DNA from: Cercis canadensis
Taxonomy: Eukaryota; Streptophyta; Magnoliopsida; Fabales; Fabaceae
Direction: 5' to 3'
Length of the DNA stretch: 64,000 nucleotides
Assembly: GCA_003255065.1 (NCBI GenBank)
Contig: QAOA01004497.1
Span: forward strand, 20,001-84,000
Shown: piece after piece, positions 40,801 to 53,803 of the stretch
Position numbering within the stretch: position 1 is the stretch's first letter
How the letters are laid out: every line of letters begins with the position of its first letter
The notes under the pieces: model-generated
What the model was told of the DNA's origin: nothing
The model's input: only the letters and a program-made list of their open reading frames with translations
Database searches by the model: none
Made by a program: the position numbers and the translations under genes

Positions 40801-41324
40801 TTGATTACGCCCTTTTGGTCTCTCTGGAGGATCCTGCACATGCATGAAAATTTCCACTTTTTTACTAAATGAGCAATTAATTCTAAGGAACTGAAAACCC
40901 ATTAATACAACTATATTACCAATGGTTTCTGTCCTTTCAGTAGAGGATGATCGAAAGCTGGTTGTTGATGAGACATAACACAGTCAATTACATCACCATC
41001 AGGACTCTGCAAAAAGAAGCACGAACCCAACAATTTTTAGTTCAAAACAGAGCAGAGAACAGAGAAAAGAAACGGAAGCAAAGGAAACAAGAGTGATAAT
41101 TTTACCTGAATTGTCTTAACAGAGGGCTTGTTGATCTGCTGAAGACGAGTTCTTATTATCTGCAACTTTTGCAACTCCTCCTCTGGGTGAAGAGTTTGAT
41201 TTTGATTGACAACTTGCGTGTTGCCCAATTCTGAGGAATGAACAGGACAAAGCAAAGAAGCAACAAGAAGAAAATGTACAAGAATGGGAATGATTGGAGA
41301 GCTCAAACACCAGCTAAAATCCAT
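37824..41324 (-). CDS. Neprosin-domain (DUF239) secreted putative peptidase
   Basis: Seven exons on the minus strand: 41324-41106, 41006-40920, 40833-40618, 39993-39829, 39625-39572, 39453-39307, 38201-37824, encoding 421 residues. ATG 41322-41324 (MDFSW) is followed by a strong signal peptide. The activation-peptide region contains [10 protein letters not shown] and [11 protein letters not shown], and the neprosin domain runs from [16 protein letters not shown] to the C-terminus ([12 protein letters not shown]), with paired cysteines in [11 protein letters not shown]. Neprosin from Nepenthes is a glutamate-dependent prolyl endopeptidase; whether this paralogue cleaves peptides is unproven. 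The intron after exon 4 uses a GC donor (cag/gcacgt at 39829/39828). It corresponds to At1g10750/At1g23340 in position. Confidence 0.92.
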
Positions 41325-43765
41325 GCTTGAGAAATTTCCTGTCTTTGTTTCTATTGCCAAAACTCTGTCTGTCTCTGCTTGTTTACATTGGCCTTGTCTT
41401 CTTCTTCCATCAACAAAACAAAACTGTGTATTTTCCCTAGATTTTGTCCATGGAAGCACATCTCCCACCAAATCCATCCAACACATAACTACTATTCTAA
41501 GAAACTTAATTACTGTTTCACCATTTCCAATGCCTTGGAAGCCCAGAATAACGTTCTTCTATTCCCTCGATCCCTTCTTCTTCTTCTTCTTCTTCTTCTC
41601 TCTCTTTCTCTTGAGTCTAGTGCACTGCACAAATCAAAACTTGTAAATTCTAAGACTTGGCTTATATTTCTGACTCGTTGAAGGTGCAGGAGGTAAGTGA
41701 TTAAAATACACACACAAGGGGTTGTGTTTTCTTAAAGTTTTGCCCATGTGGGTGTGGAGTTATATATACCAGAATAGTGATGAAATCATGCTGATTTTTA
41801 AAATTGTGAAGAAAGATATTGTCCCAAGGAAAGGGAGGAGAGAGAGAAGACAGAGAGATAATAAGAGGATGTGTTTCCGGTCTCCAATACAAGGACTGAA
41901 ACTTTAGCTTTTGTGCTGCTAATTTTGTAGGGCAAAATGGTAATGCTACTGATCATTTCTGTTATTCTTTACTTTGGTTCTGAGGACAGATGGGAATTAC
42001 AATTGATTCTGGTTTCCCAAAGTTCTTTCTTTGCTTTAAGCGCTCTCTCTTTCTTTCTCACTTCCCTAGATGTTCTATGTGTCAGCTACTCCATTTTTAT
42101 TGTATCTATACTATTCACCATTATATTTTAATAAATAAAGCTAACCCACTTTAAATTCCCAAGTATTTTCAATACCTAAAATTTTGGGGCTTGGATAAGT
42201 TTAAAAAGGACTACATATCATATGCTTTGCTTAAACTACAGCAATTATCTGCTTCATTTATGCATATTGTGTATTTAATCTAAGTTAAGTATATGATAAT
42301 TTTAAAAGTTACATTTTTTTTTGTACTAACTATACAGAAATTCACCTATATGCCATATCAGCACAACTAACTAATTATTGGGAAGACCAAAGTGCCCCTT
42401 ATATGTTACTATATTCATAAATAAACATGTGGCTTTTTTTTAGTCCAAAATACAATATAACCTAAGACTTTAATTTTATGAACACCTAAGTCTCGGTATA
42501 CTTTCGTAATTATTTTAATAATATAATTTTATATAAAAAATAGATTAAAACTCCTTAAGAGAAAACTATAAATACGGGGGATACTATAGTATATGAAAAT
42601 TTTGATTCTACGTAGCTATATTCGTTGGTATTATAGTGTAGTTACCACTAGTTTTTTTTTCTTTTTTTGGTAAGTGTAGTAGCACTAGTTTTNGATAAGT
42701 GTAGTAGCGCTAGTTTTGTATTATAGTGTAGTGTTGGGTTGGGCCTCCATCGTTGGCACGCGCACCTGGCTTTGTGCGCTGCATGTTTAAGCACGCAGTC
42801 ATGCTCATGCACACTCCATGCGCATCAATATCATGGTTTTGTCTATGGTTTTGAGGCTCTATCTTTTATTTTGTCCTTGTTCAGACCACGTCCAATGCTA
42901 CCATAGCACCTTAGGCCACTTATTATACTTTTCAAACAACAATTTTCTTTTCAATATAGTTCCCTATTTACCAAAAAAAATAAAATTAAAGACTATTAAT
43001 TTTTTGGTATTAATATAATATGGTTTCATTGGTTTTGACCATAATTGAGTTCTTTCTTTTTTTCTTTTTTTTTTGTTAACTACCATACATTGAGTTGTCA
43101 CTCCAAAGGTACTATATCTTTCAAGTATGTTTGGTGAGAATAGAAGAGTAAAGAAGAAGTAAAAATTAACTATAAACCCATATATATACACATATTAATA
43201 CATTATGTATGTATTGATATTTTTTTGGGTAATAAAAAAATTAGAAACAAATAAGTTACTTAAATTTTAAGGCAAGACACATCGAAATTGGTGGATGTTT
43301 ATTAATAAAGAATCACCAGATATTAAAATTAAAGAATTATTTACATCACCACTCTTTGAGTCTGGTAATTAAGCTATTATTTGTTGACATGCATTGATAT
43401 GCATTAATATTATTATGATCTTAGAGAGAAAACATTTTTCAAGACTATAATTATTCTTTATAATATGATGTGTTCAAAAGGCACTATATGTTCTTTTGGT
43501 ATATGTTTGGTAGAATAGAGGAGTAAAGGAGAAGTAAAAGTTAATAATACACTAAATATATAAAACACATATTGATAATATTATCATTTTAATTTATTAT
43601 GCATACTCATTCCACTAAACAAAAGAGGAATTATGCATGTATTCGAGCATTTTAGTACGTAGGCCAACAATTGGATTGAGTTTGTGATGTCACTGTCAGA
43701 GTGAAATGACGTCATTGATAACCAAGGCTTGAGGTTTAGTTTACTTGTCTTCTAGAGAAAAGTTA
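41325..43765. other. DUF239 upstream region and AT-rich intergenic DNA
   Basis: A (CTT)n tract at about 41577-41600 lies 250 bases upstream of the DUF239 start. A 24-bp duplication flanks an N at 42693. Two diverged copies of a short repeat (about 43107-43205 and 43479-43560, core tatgtttggt-agaatag-agagtaaa) look like remnants of a small MITE; the second has an inverted counterpart near 43605-43627. No gene. Confidence 0.45.
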
Positions 43766-44824
43766 ATGTGTGTTTGGATAAAGTATTTGTAGAGTGTAAT
43801 ATATTTGTAGAATGTATTTAAAATACTTATTTTGAATTATTCTGTTTGTGTAATTTTTTAAGGTATTTTTAAAATTTTAATGTATTTTTTAATGACTTTC
43901 AAAGTTTCAATATAGTATATTTCAAGTTCACTTAAAATAGAGTGTATTTCAAATTACTTATTTTTTTTCCCCTGATACCCCTCACTATCTCTCGAGCCTC
44001 CCAAAATCCATTTGACCTCTTCTTTCATTTCTCTACCTGAGCTTTCAGCTTTTCTAGTAATGGCGAGGAAAAAGGGGCTTATGGGCTGTGCAATTGGTTC
44101 ATATATTGTGATTTTTATGTTTATGATACAGATCATCCCAAACCATCGACATGGAAAACCGGCTAATCAGGCTACAGGTACTCAGATAATTTCCTCTATA
44201 GGATCTATTTTTTGATGAAATTGGGTTGGAATCATCTTTACTCTTTTTCCATCGCTAGATTCTATGAAGCAAACTAGACTCCTTGCTACTGCTACTTTGA
44301 CTACTGGAGGAGCTTTCAAGGATAGTCGTATCAATTTCATCACTCTCATCCAAGGTGGCATTAGAAGAAATGTTGTCAACTTCGGTATCAGATGGTAATG
44401 CATCAGTTTTCATAATAAGAGGCGTATTGAGTGGTCAGTTTCACAAAAATATAAAACCAATGCATCTTCTGGCTTCCACAGAGCTCACCATAAATCCAGA
44501 AATCTCATTAATTAGATGTCCATTCACTTCCACAATGGTATCAGGTTTTGCCCTCACATTCCTTCTCAGACCATCCCAAAATTTGAGCAGGATGTGTATG
44601 TTGATGCTTCTTTGATCCATTTGTATTTATGGTTTGGTGTTTTAGATGTTGCTCACAAATTGTTTGTAGAAATGTCAGTGCGAGATAATGTTTTGAATGT
44701 TAAAATACTCTTTTTATAATAAAATGTATCCAAACAATGTATTCTATAAATTCATAGATTTAAAATACTGCATTTCAATTACATGAATTTGAAATTCACT
44801 CAAATACCCCATCCAAACACAATC
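43766..44824. mobile_element. 1.06-kb inverted-repeat element, PIF/Harbinger-like, carrying a PPR fragment
   Basis: The left end atgtgtgtttggataaagta and the inverted right end gattgtgtttggatggggta face each other. Outside both lies TTA (43763-43765, 44825-44827), the target duplication typical of PIF/Harbinger elements. The arms are imperfect over about 100 bp. The interior has no recognisable transposase. Part of it (about 44560-44700) translates to a PPR-like segment. On the minus strand, about 44260-44400, there is an acidic Ser-rich frame of unknown origin. Family assignment is tentative; hAT is the alternative. Confidence 0.55.
44560..44700 (+). pseudogene. PPR gene fragment inside the transposon
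   Basis: In one frame this reads DVYVDASLIHLYLWFG and then LDVAHKLFVEMSVRDN, which fits the PLS-class PPR pattern (DVYV..SLIHMY..CG.L..A.KVF.EM..RD). It stops shortly afterwards in the terminal repeat (TAA about 44717). There is no start codon context and too few repeats to function, so I read it as captured gene sequence. Confidence 0.55.
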
Positions 44825-45024
44825 TTAGTGTTGTTAACATTCTTTGAAGAAAATAATGAATATTCCCTTCAATGCCTAATTTTCCTTGGTATATCATATA
44901 TTTAGGCAATTACTATGAACATTATATAAACTTAAAAAAATAATAACTAAAATTATGTAGTAGAGGACTGAGAATTGATAGTATATCTAAACTCAAACAC
45001 ATGTTACAATATACTGCCAATTTT

Positions 45025-45507
45025 GGCAATTTGACTGAATAATATATTTGGACAAATTATTTATACAAATAGGACATTTTTCAAACTATTGACGTAAAAT
45101 GGGCACTTTTGAAAGTTTTATTAATTTTTCAATCAAAGTTTAAACACGCTTTTACTAAAAATAGGTCACGCTTTTACCAAAATTAGGTCACGCTTTTGTA
45201 AAAAACATGTTCATTTATAACACGTTTTTACTAAAAGCGTGTTCACTTAGAACACGCTTTTGCCAAAAGCATGTTCACGTGTTCTATGAACACACAACTC
45301 TTATTAGGTCACACTTTTCCCAAGAAATGACTACGCTTTTACCAAAAATAGGTCACGCTTTTAGAAAAAGCATGTTCTAAGGGAACATGAAACTCTTATT
45401 AAAATATTACTAAAATATTTAAAAGTGTCAATTTTACGTAAATAGTTTAAAAAGTACTCCATTTGTGTAAATAGTTTGTTCAAATGTATTATTTCAGTCA
45501 AATTGCC
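45025..45507. mobile_element. 483-bp Mutator-like TIR element related to the one at 31290
   Basis: Termini ggcaatttgactgaataata and inverted ggcaatttgactgaaataat begin arms of about 95 bp. Flanks are gccaatttt (45016-45024) and accaatttt (45508-45516), a 9-bp duplication with one mismatch. The subterminal aaactatttacacaaat is shared with the 31290 element. The interior consists of short repeats around taggtcacgcttttaccaaa and aacacgcttttgccaaaagc. It has no coding capacity. Confidence 0.7.
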
Positions 45508-48500
45508 ACCAATTTTTGTATTCTCTTTGTGGCAAATTCTAGAGTGCGCAGTGGGGAAAATGCGCAAAGTTGCGCAGTGAATTAATAAAACAAACATGTA
45601 GACGCGTCTTCATTTCTTTCATTTTAATCTTCATTAAGCACACTATAAAACTTTGTTTCTAATTAATGAGACTTTTTAATGGTTTGGCATTAGATATTTT
45701 ATCGTGAATATCTTTGATTTAAATTTAATTGAGATGAAGTATATAATGAGATTATAAAAAGAATATATAAATTATTCACTAGTATGTAATTTTTAATGAA
45801 CAAAGAATACACACTTCAAAACTTCACTAGTATTCAATCGCCTATAGTACTCATTGTGTTAATTAAGTCCGAGTAGTTTAAATAAGTGTAAAAGATGATA
45901 CAATAGATTCATACTCAACTAATCTATTATTAGCTATTGAAGTTTTAATTTTTAAGTTTAATACTCAATTGTTTTTCTTACACCTTTATTAGGGACGTTT
46001 AATGTGAATAAAAGGTTGAATCAAGTTGAGAGCATCAAAGCTGGAGTTGCCTTTCACAGTATTCCCCTAGCTTCTCCTTTTAGGGCTCTGGCAATGATGC
46101 CTACCACTTTGCCAGCGCTCCTTTTATTTCTAACTCGGAAATTTTAAATCCATGCACTTCTCTTTTTCTTCTTCTCACAAAAATCTACCTTACACTCACC
46201 AACTTGTGCAGCATAAAAATTGGAAAGCATCTAAAGAATCTGGTCCCCTAGGAGTCACTCTCATTACAGGGACCCCATAGTTGGCACAAAATAATTTTGA
46301 TAATCTCAGTGGAAACAGAGAGTACAAGTTAATAGAAGGGTCAGAAGTACCATAAACCAAAGACTTCTAACCTCTTTTAGTTACGAGGTTTGTTAGTTAC
46401 CAACTATTTTATATTTATGTACTTGGCCGCATTAATTTGAGTTCAATTAAATCTACTAAAATTTTAATTCGACAACTTAGATTAATACACTAGATATTAT
46501 ATTGTGTATAATGGTACGTATACAACTAAAAATTTTCCTTTTAAACTCTTCAATAACCTTTAGTTTTAATTTTTTTTTTCGTTGACGATAAACTACATAA
46601 TATGGGATATGTAATAGATCTGTCTCTTTCCATGCATAATCTTTCTACATAATCTTTATGAAAAGGTATTCACTATGCACTAAACTTTTGGGAATATCTT
46701 GTTGGGGACGTAATCTATGGTTTCTTGTGTTCACTATTTGTTGTTTGAGTCAAAATTACGTCCCTACAGTTAGACAAATGCAGGAAAAAGCTTAATTAAT
46801 GAGATACATGGACCATTGTACAAGGAAATTAAGACTGGCACGGTTCCCTAATTAATTCCATAAATAATGGCTGCTTAACTTGTGTACAAAGAAGCTGTCA
46901 CCATAATTTATAAGGTGTACATTGATTAAGACAAATAACCCTTTGATAAAGATTGGGCATTGTTGTGATGTGATGGTGTGTGTGGTGGAGACAGAAGGCC
47001 GCCATTCTGACATTTTTTGAGGAAATTATAACAAGCAGAGCTTAATTAATTACCGTTGCTTTTACCTGCTAATTTATGTTCGTGTCTGCGTATAAGAGTA
47101 ATTTGTGAATAAAAAACCATGGGAAATTTCTCTCTATATATGAGCATTTCTAAAACAAAAGCTATAGATGAACATATATATACATATAATTTAACTTGTC
47201 AGAACTCAGCACCAGTGTAAGGTTCTTGTATTCTTTTTCTTCTTTTGGGTGTCTCTGTGTGTCAAGAAACCAATTGGCACACAACAAAAAAGACAGTGAC
47301 AAGTTAATAAAAAATGAGATCAATCCCTTGTATAAACTTAGAAAAAAGGGGAAAAATTATTAAAGTAGAGTACATATATGCATGGGATTTTCCTAAGGTA
47401 CATTTGTACAACCTTTTCTCGTGGCCTTAGTCTTTAATAATGATGTGTGAAGTGAGATGCATTTCATACTGTAATAAGAATGAAGCGTAACCTATTTTTG
47501 TCAGAGAAGAACGTGAGAGATGCTTTTATAATTGATGGAAGGAACTCCATTATATATGTTTGCTCTTCTTCAGAGACCAACCAATGCTGAAACTATAAGA
47601 TACTGATCAGAATCCTAAGGCTGTGAACAAGTACCAATCTCTGAGATCCTTGTCGCCATAAAACTAAAACTATTTACCCAAAACCCCAGCCCCTCCGCAG
47701 AAGAGGGAAAAGATACGCATATCCATCTTGTTTATTTCTTGGCTCAGTGTCCCATGCAGACATTCCATAAGCTAACTATCAGAAAAAAAAAAAAGCAGTT
47801 TCTTTTTTTACCTTCTCTTGTGTCAATTCCCCCATCCATTGATTTTCAGGATGAATATATCTTAATTGATTTTAGTCATAATTATACTTATACAATTATT
47901 TTTTTATTATTTTATACAATATATCTGAATTAAACTAGACACAGTTAAACTCTTTTTCACACTAAATCACCTCTGTATAAAGGATTATTTCTCTTTTAAG
48001 TCTTAACTGAATGGCTTTTTTCCTTTCTCTCTATATATATATTTTTATATCAATAAAATATTTAGTCTCAAATTATTATCTTCTTTTCATTCATATTCCA
48101 TATCCAGTGCTACTGCATGAGTGACCCTTTTAATGCAAAATATATATAGAACTACTGAACAGTGGTTGGTCATGGCAAGTCACTCCCTAAATGCTCTTAT
48201 TCTTCTGCAATTCTTGTATACATTATTCTAATTTGGGCCAAGGTATAATCATGTTGTCTCCTAGTTGAAGTTGAGATATGAGGTTTGAGGGCTAAGGCAT
48301 ATGGAAAAAGAAAAGGGACGGAAAGGGCCACAATGTGTGGCATTCATATTGTCATTTCAGAGTGGGATGAGCCTAAATTTCTCTTTATTGACATTGACAT
48401 TATTATTAGTAGCTGGCGGGTTGCATTGACTCTAGATATAGGGTTGAATCAGTTAAAAACCGAATGAGTTACGGCTACCTAGTCAGTCACATCATTTCAT

Positions 48501-48575
48501 GTATTCTCAATTATGACTAAAACGTATGAAAAAATAAGCCAATTAATTGCATTGCTATGAATAAAAGTAAAAACT

Positions 48576-48928
48576 AGAATACAATAGAAATGTAGATTTT
48601 TTTTGTTGCTAATTTGAAATATAGATAACTAATTAAGAACTATGTTTTTAATATTACTCCATTTATATTGTAAACTTTTAGATTTTCCTAACATGAACTA
48701 GAAAGACACAAAAAATTAGCTGAAACCTATGAGAAATTCTTATGTGAACGGNAGAATACAATAGATATGTAGATTTTTTTTGTTGCTAATTTGAAATATA
48801 GATAACTAATTAAGAACTATATTTTTAATATTACTCCATTTATATTGTAAACTTTTAGATTTTCCTAACATGAACTAGAAAGACACAAAAAATTAGCTGA
48901 AACCTATGAGAAATTCTTATGTGAACGG
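48576..48928. repeat. 176-bp duplication around a single N
   Basis: 48576-48751 and 48753-48928 are near-identical (aatagaaatg versus aatagatatg; gaactatgttt versus gaactatattt), with N at 48752. Unmerged allelic contig ends. Confidence 0.9.
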
Positions 48929-51238
48929 AGACCCTTATCAGACTACTAATGGATCTTAGTGAAAACCTATAGTTTATGTGAGTGGGAAGTCCATCAATCC
49001 ATGGCGCATCCAAAAAAATTCCAATATTTAGACTGCTCAGTGGTACACCTAGTTCCACTGGCATTGATTTTTAGATGAGTAGTCACATTTTTTCGCTATG
49101 AAAGCTTACATTTGCTTAGTATTTTTCATATATTTAAAGGATTTATGTAACAAAATTTTGTACTACAAGGGCAAGAACTACAAATAATTTGGGTTCAAAC
49201 TTGTAACTCTAAACATGTATCCGCATTAGTTGTGAGTCAAGCTTTTGTGGCATGTTGTGGGATCGTACCAGAAGCAGAATAGTCAGATAAGGGAGAACTC
49301 TGAGGAAAGAGCTGAAAAGGGAAAGAGCAGAAAGAGTTCTCACAGAATTTTTTGTCGGCAGGGACCCGATCCGTGAGACCACTTTGTCTACTTGATCACT
49401 CCATTGCCTTGACTTGTACCTATTACGGGTCATTACTCATGCTCACTCCACAACAAAATATTCAATCCTAATTTCATGTCACCAATGGTCCATATCTCCT
49501 CAAAAGCCAGTTGACCAAAATTTCCAATAATAATGGCTCAGAAACAACATTGACTAAGACCCATTTGTTCTTATATTATGGGCCAAGAATCCCAACACAA
49601 AGAAATAAAGATTAGCTTTTCAGGGCTCAATTCCTAGAAACCTTGAAAAAGGAGTGACGAAAAAATGTGGAAGGGAATATAATTTTCACCACCACCACCA
49701 CTTCTCGTTGTTGCTGCTTATGGGTTTTCATTCACATCTCGTCATCTCCAATAAGAAGTTAGAAGCATGCCATTATGACATTGCTGTAATTCCTTGACTT
49801 AATTCTTGCATATAAGCTGCTATTTACCAAGAAAAAGTGCTTGTTATGGTCAGCTAGTGGGACTTCAAAGTCTAAAAGAACTTTCAACAATTAATCTTTT
49901 TGCATAATTTGATCTTATCCCACTTAAAATAGAGACCATGCTAAGCGTGTATAATATAAATTAAGAGATCGTAGATTTTAATATGCATAAGGAACATAGA
50001 ATTCAATGAACAAGTTCTATAATCCTTTACTTGGCCGTCAAGATCATTTTGAAGACCATAATCAGCTTCTTATGTCCTTTTTCTAGTTTCAAATGGTAAT
50101 GATAGGCAAGGAATTTTAGCATTTTCCTCCATGTTCTAAGGTAACAAGCAAAACAAAAGCAATAAACCTAAGCTTCAGGACGATATATCTTAATTAGATA
50201 TAGGAAGCGACTCCTAGATTCTATTCCATGTCCCCTCACCCCTTTCCCGAGCAATTATATTCCAAGATAAAATAGCATCAAGGCATCTCACTTTAGAATT
50301 TCATCTGTTTTAAAAGTGGGATATTAGTAAAGTGACCTCATGAAAAGAAGAGAACAGAATCATGAGAAAGAATGGTAGCAGATTGGGGGTTTAAATGATC
50401 GATGAATGTAAAACAGGATAATCCTTATTTTCTTCTTTTTTCTTTATTTTATTCATTTATTTTTGTTGTCAAGCAATTGTCCATGAGAAGCAACTCTAGA
50501 ATAAGGTTTATTTGATACCCTATCCTATATATGAGTGTATAATATTTAAATGCTAAAAGGGTCTTGAACGGGGGGCCAAATAGAAAGAGATTAAAGGCTT
50601 CCAATAGCATGGAACAGTGATGTTAAGCAATGATTTTGTCTAAGGGTCTTAAGGGGGATGGCCAGCTTTTCAAGTTGGAAATGAAATACAAGTAAATCCT
50701 AAAAGGAGTTTGCAAAGAGACATAACCATTGAAAGATGTTGCCAACCACCTCTCGTAGGTCCAAAAAATAGTGTTTGCATAAACCATAATTTGGAAGAGT
50801 GGGATTGTTGGGAAAAGAATGTTTATTTGCCCATTTCTTTACTTGTGGTGTATTGCATGCTAGCATCATCTCATGGGACCATACCTCTCTAATACATCAT
50901 CATGGTGCACATGATGATGTTGCTCCAACCATGTACATAGTTTGAATGGGGAGGTTTTTGGATTTCTAGTTATGGGACAAATAATTATGATTAATCATGT
51001 GCTTGATCCATCCTTGCACATGTACATGGATGTAAATAGCTCCTTGCAGAAAGTTGTTGAGATGTTTGAGATAGAAGGATTCAGATTTGGGATAGATGAC
51101 AAAAATGTGCTAACTTACAAAAATTAACTTTCTGCACCATATTGGAATACCCTCCACTTTCATGTTTTTGAGGTTTCAGCTAAACATTTCAAAAGTTTTA
51201 AAAAAAATCATAATAAACAAAAATTGATTCAAGTACAT

Positions 51239-51459
51239 ATAAAATAAATAAAATTCAATTAATATTTTATAATTTCTTTTTCCTTAACCTGAGGTGTTGG
51301 ATTTCAAAATAAAACTCTTGGAGTCATATTCGAATAAATTGAATTCATNATAAAATAAATAAAATTCAATTAACATTTTATAATTTCTTTTTCCTTAACC
51401 TGAGGTGTTGGATTTCAAAATAAAACTCTTGGAGTCATATTCGAATAAATTGAATTCAT
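51239..51459. repeat. 110-bp duplication around a single N
   Basis: 51239-51348 and 51350-51459 match apart from about one base (attaatattt versus attaacattt), with N at 51349. Same type of join artefact. Confidence 0.9.
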
Positions 51460-52473
51460 GTTGTTCATAGAATTCTAAACCTTTTCAGTGGATAGAATTG
51501 ATTTAGATTAGACTGAATTCTTAAACCGGACTTTCTGTTGGTTCATTTCTTCTTGTTTTATACACCGAGTGAAGAAGAACTTCATCTCCTTTTGGTTTGT
51601 TATTTTTGGAAGGCAAGGGATAGTTTGATATTTACCTTATTTGTTTCGGCCTATTAATTTGCGATCAAGCCAGAAGCTAGTGACAACTGCGTAGAATTTA
51701 GGCCCATAACAGTAAACAATATGGTCTGCACCCAGTGAGAATTGTACAGAAGCCCAGCATAATTCATGGGTCATCACAGTATTTGGACTTGTCTAACTAA
51801 TAAAATGGATGTTAAGAGCCCAAATAACCCAAAAAAGAAACACTTTCTAAGTAGTAAAAAGGACATGGTCACTAAACTAATGGAGAATAGGCTTAAGGTA
51901 GAAGTTGATTCCTGTGCCTTAATGCTTATTTAGTCTTAGATGGAATCAGCATGATGGTTGATTTATGTCCAAAGTATATCAACTTTGGCAGATACCAAGT
52001 CACTTAAGAAATTTGATTATATAATTGGATCTTTGACATGTCAAAATTCTTTTGTCTTTGCTTAGGAAGATAATGCAGAATTTTTTTAAAGTGAACCACT
52101 TATAATTACACCTAAATGTTTTAGTTGGTACGATGACTGCTAATGGAGGTACCATCACTGTACAACGTTAAAGAAGAAGAAGTGGGAGACAACAAAATCA
52201 AACTATGATGGGAATAAAATCACTTAAGCGTTTAGTATAGTATCCTGAACAAAATGTAGGGAACCAAAATGGTTTGGCTCAGTCCAACACCTACCAAGTT
52301 GAGCACTTTGTACTATCCTCATTAGGAGAAAACTATTTTTCTTTTTCTTATTTGTGATTTGCAATACCCTCTTTTTTTATGCTGCGGTTTCTTTTTTCTT
52401 TTATCTGTAGAAAATCAAGCAACAGGAAAAGAAAGGTGAAAGATACCCTGTTCTTGTTAGAGCTGGCTCTGCT

Positions 52474-52482
52474 TATTTAAAG
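52474..52482 (+). promoter_or_regulatory. TATA-like box of the SOUL gene
   Basis: tatttaaag lies 78 bases before the SOUL start codon, a plausible core-promoter position. Confidence 0.45.
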
Positions 52483-52559
52483 CGGGGGATGAGGTTCATG
52501 ATCATGGTTCAAACAAGAATTCACAGGCTCATAGCATAGAAAGTCAAGGCAAGAAGAAG

Positions 52560-53803
52560 ATGGAAACACCATTTTTGCACTTGCTTTTCTACTTGTCCAT
52601 AGCAATGTGTTACTTGTGTGGCAAGAGCATTAACTTCGCACACGCTGCTGAATCACCAAAGTACTCAGTCATACGTTCTGAATCAGATTTTGAGATCAGA
52701 CTTTACAACGAATCCTCATGGATGTCTTCTCTTGTAGTAGGAGGAACTTCTTGTCAGGAGGCCACCAAAAACGGCTTTCACAGGTTATTTATTTCCCATT
52801 ATGTTTGCTGAGGAGAAAAGACATAATATTCTTTTTTTTCTCTGAGCAAGTTTTGCTATACTATTGATCATGCACAAGGGGAAGAGTGTAACATAGGGTG
52901 TATACAACTACTAAAAAAGTGTAGAGGCCAGGGACAGGAAAGCAAGTGACTTAATAACAACCCACTGCAAAAAAAATTAACTTCATATGAAATCAATATT
53001 CTCTTAGAAACTAGCAAGTCCCTTTCTCCAATTGCTATGTCTCCTTCTTCTTTTCTCAGTTGCTATCTTTTTTATAAGAGGGTAATTTGCAAGACTATTA
53101 CATGGTAAAATAGGAAGGAGATTATGCTTTGGGTAAATGAAAGCCATGGGGACTAATGAAAGGAAATTGAATTGAATATGCTGATCATTAGGAGATAATT
53201 TTGTGCTTCTGTAAAAGAAGACACGGCTTCAAATGAAGCAGCTACCTTTGGTTAACAAGGTTTTCCCTTTTTTATTTTTCTCAAAAAAAATTATTCTTCT
53301 GCAGATTATGATCTTCATATAGTTTAATTTTGTTACATACTCTCGTCATGCTTACTTTAATCATATGTTCCAGGTTGTATCAATATCTTCATGGTACTAA
53401 CATGAATTCTTCTAAACTTGAGATGACTGCTCCTGTCTTAACGAGCATCACCTCATCATCACGTGGGAAGAACTATACTGTAAGATTCTATGTCTCTAAT
53501 AAATATCAGGGTAAACCTCCGAAGCCCAATCCTGAACTGATATTGCAGCTAGCCAAGTGGGGAACTCATTGCGTAGCAGTTCGAAAATTTACTGGGTTTG
53601 CCACGGATGATAACATTAATAAAGAAACTGAAGCTCTCGTAAGCAGCCTAAACAAGCATTTAACTGGAAATTCAGCAACCATAGATAAGAGTTCCTATAC
53701 CATTGCCCAGTACAATGCTTCCTTTCGCCTTTCTGGGCGCTTGAATGAAGTGTGGATCAAGGTGTCAGGACTTACTGCTGAGGGTTGTCCACCTTCTCAG
53801 TAA
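52560..53803 (+). CDS. SOUL heme-binding family protein with signal peptide
   Basis: Two exons, 52560-52783 and 53374-53803, join in frame to 217 residues. The N-terminus (METPFLHLLFYLSIAMCYLC) looks like a signal peptide. The SOUL/HBP domain begins at SPKYSVIRSESDFEIRLY and includes LEMTAPVLTSI, the conserved M-T-x-P core, and VAVRKFTGFATDD, ending near SFRLSGRLNEVWIKV. Family members bind heme or porphyrins; secreted plant ones have no settled function. It converges on GWD1, with 774 bases between the stop codons. Confidence 0.95.

Larger units (their letters stand above)
45517..52559. other. 7-kb gene-poor region upstream of SOUL
   Basis: I found no gene. Open frames here are at most about 75 codons and lack recognisable features. 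Two assembly duplications are listed separately. It is generally AT-rich with several (AT)n and poly-T tracts. I checked visually for a microRNA-like hairpin in the locally GC-rich segment 46020-46130 and could not support one. Confidence 0.5.

Noticed and set aside
41284-41713. Overlapping frames around the CTT microsatellite upstream of DUF239
   Set aside because: Low-complexity Phe/Leu or Arg translations of the repeat in the leader region.
46020-46130. GC-rich patch considered as a microRNA precursor
   Set aside because: No extended stem could be paired by eye and no familiar mature microRNA sequence was seen.
49209-49433. 74-codon minus-strand frame in a locally less AT-rich patch
   Set aside because: No recognisable domain and no splice partners; possibly a transposon remnant but not supportable.
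50942-51127. 61-codon frame
   Set aside because: TTG start and no known similarity; too short to call alone.
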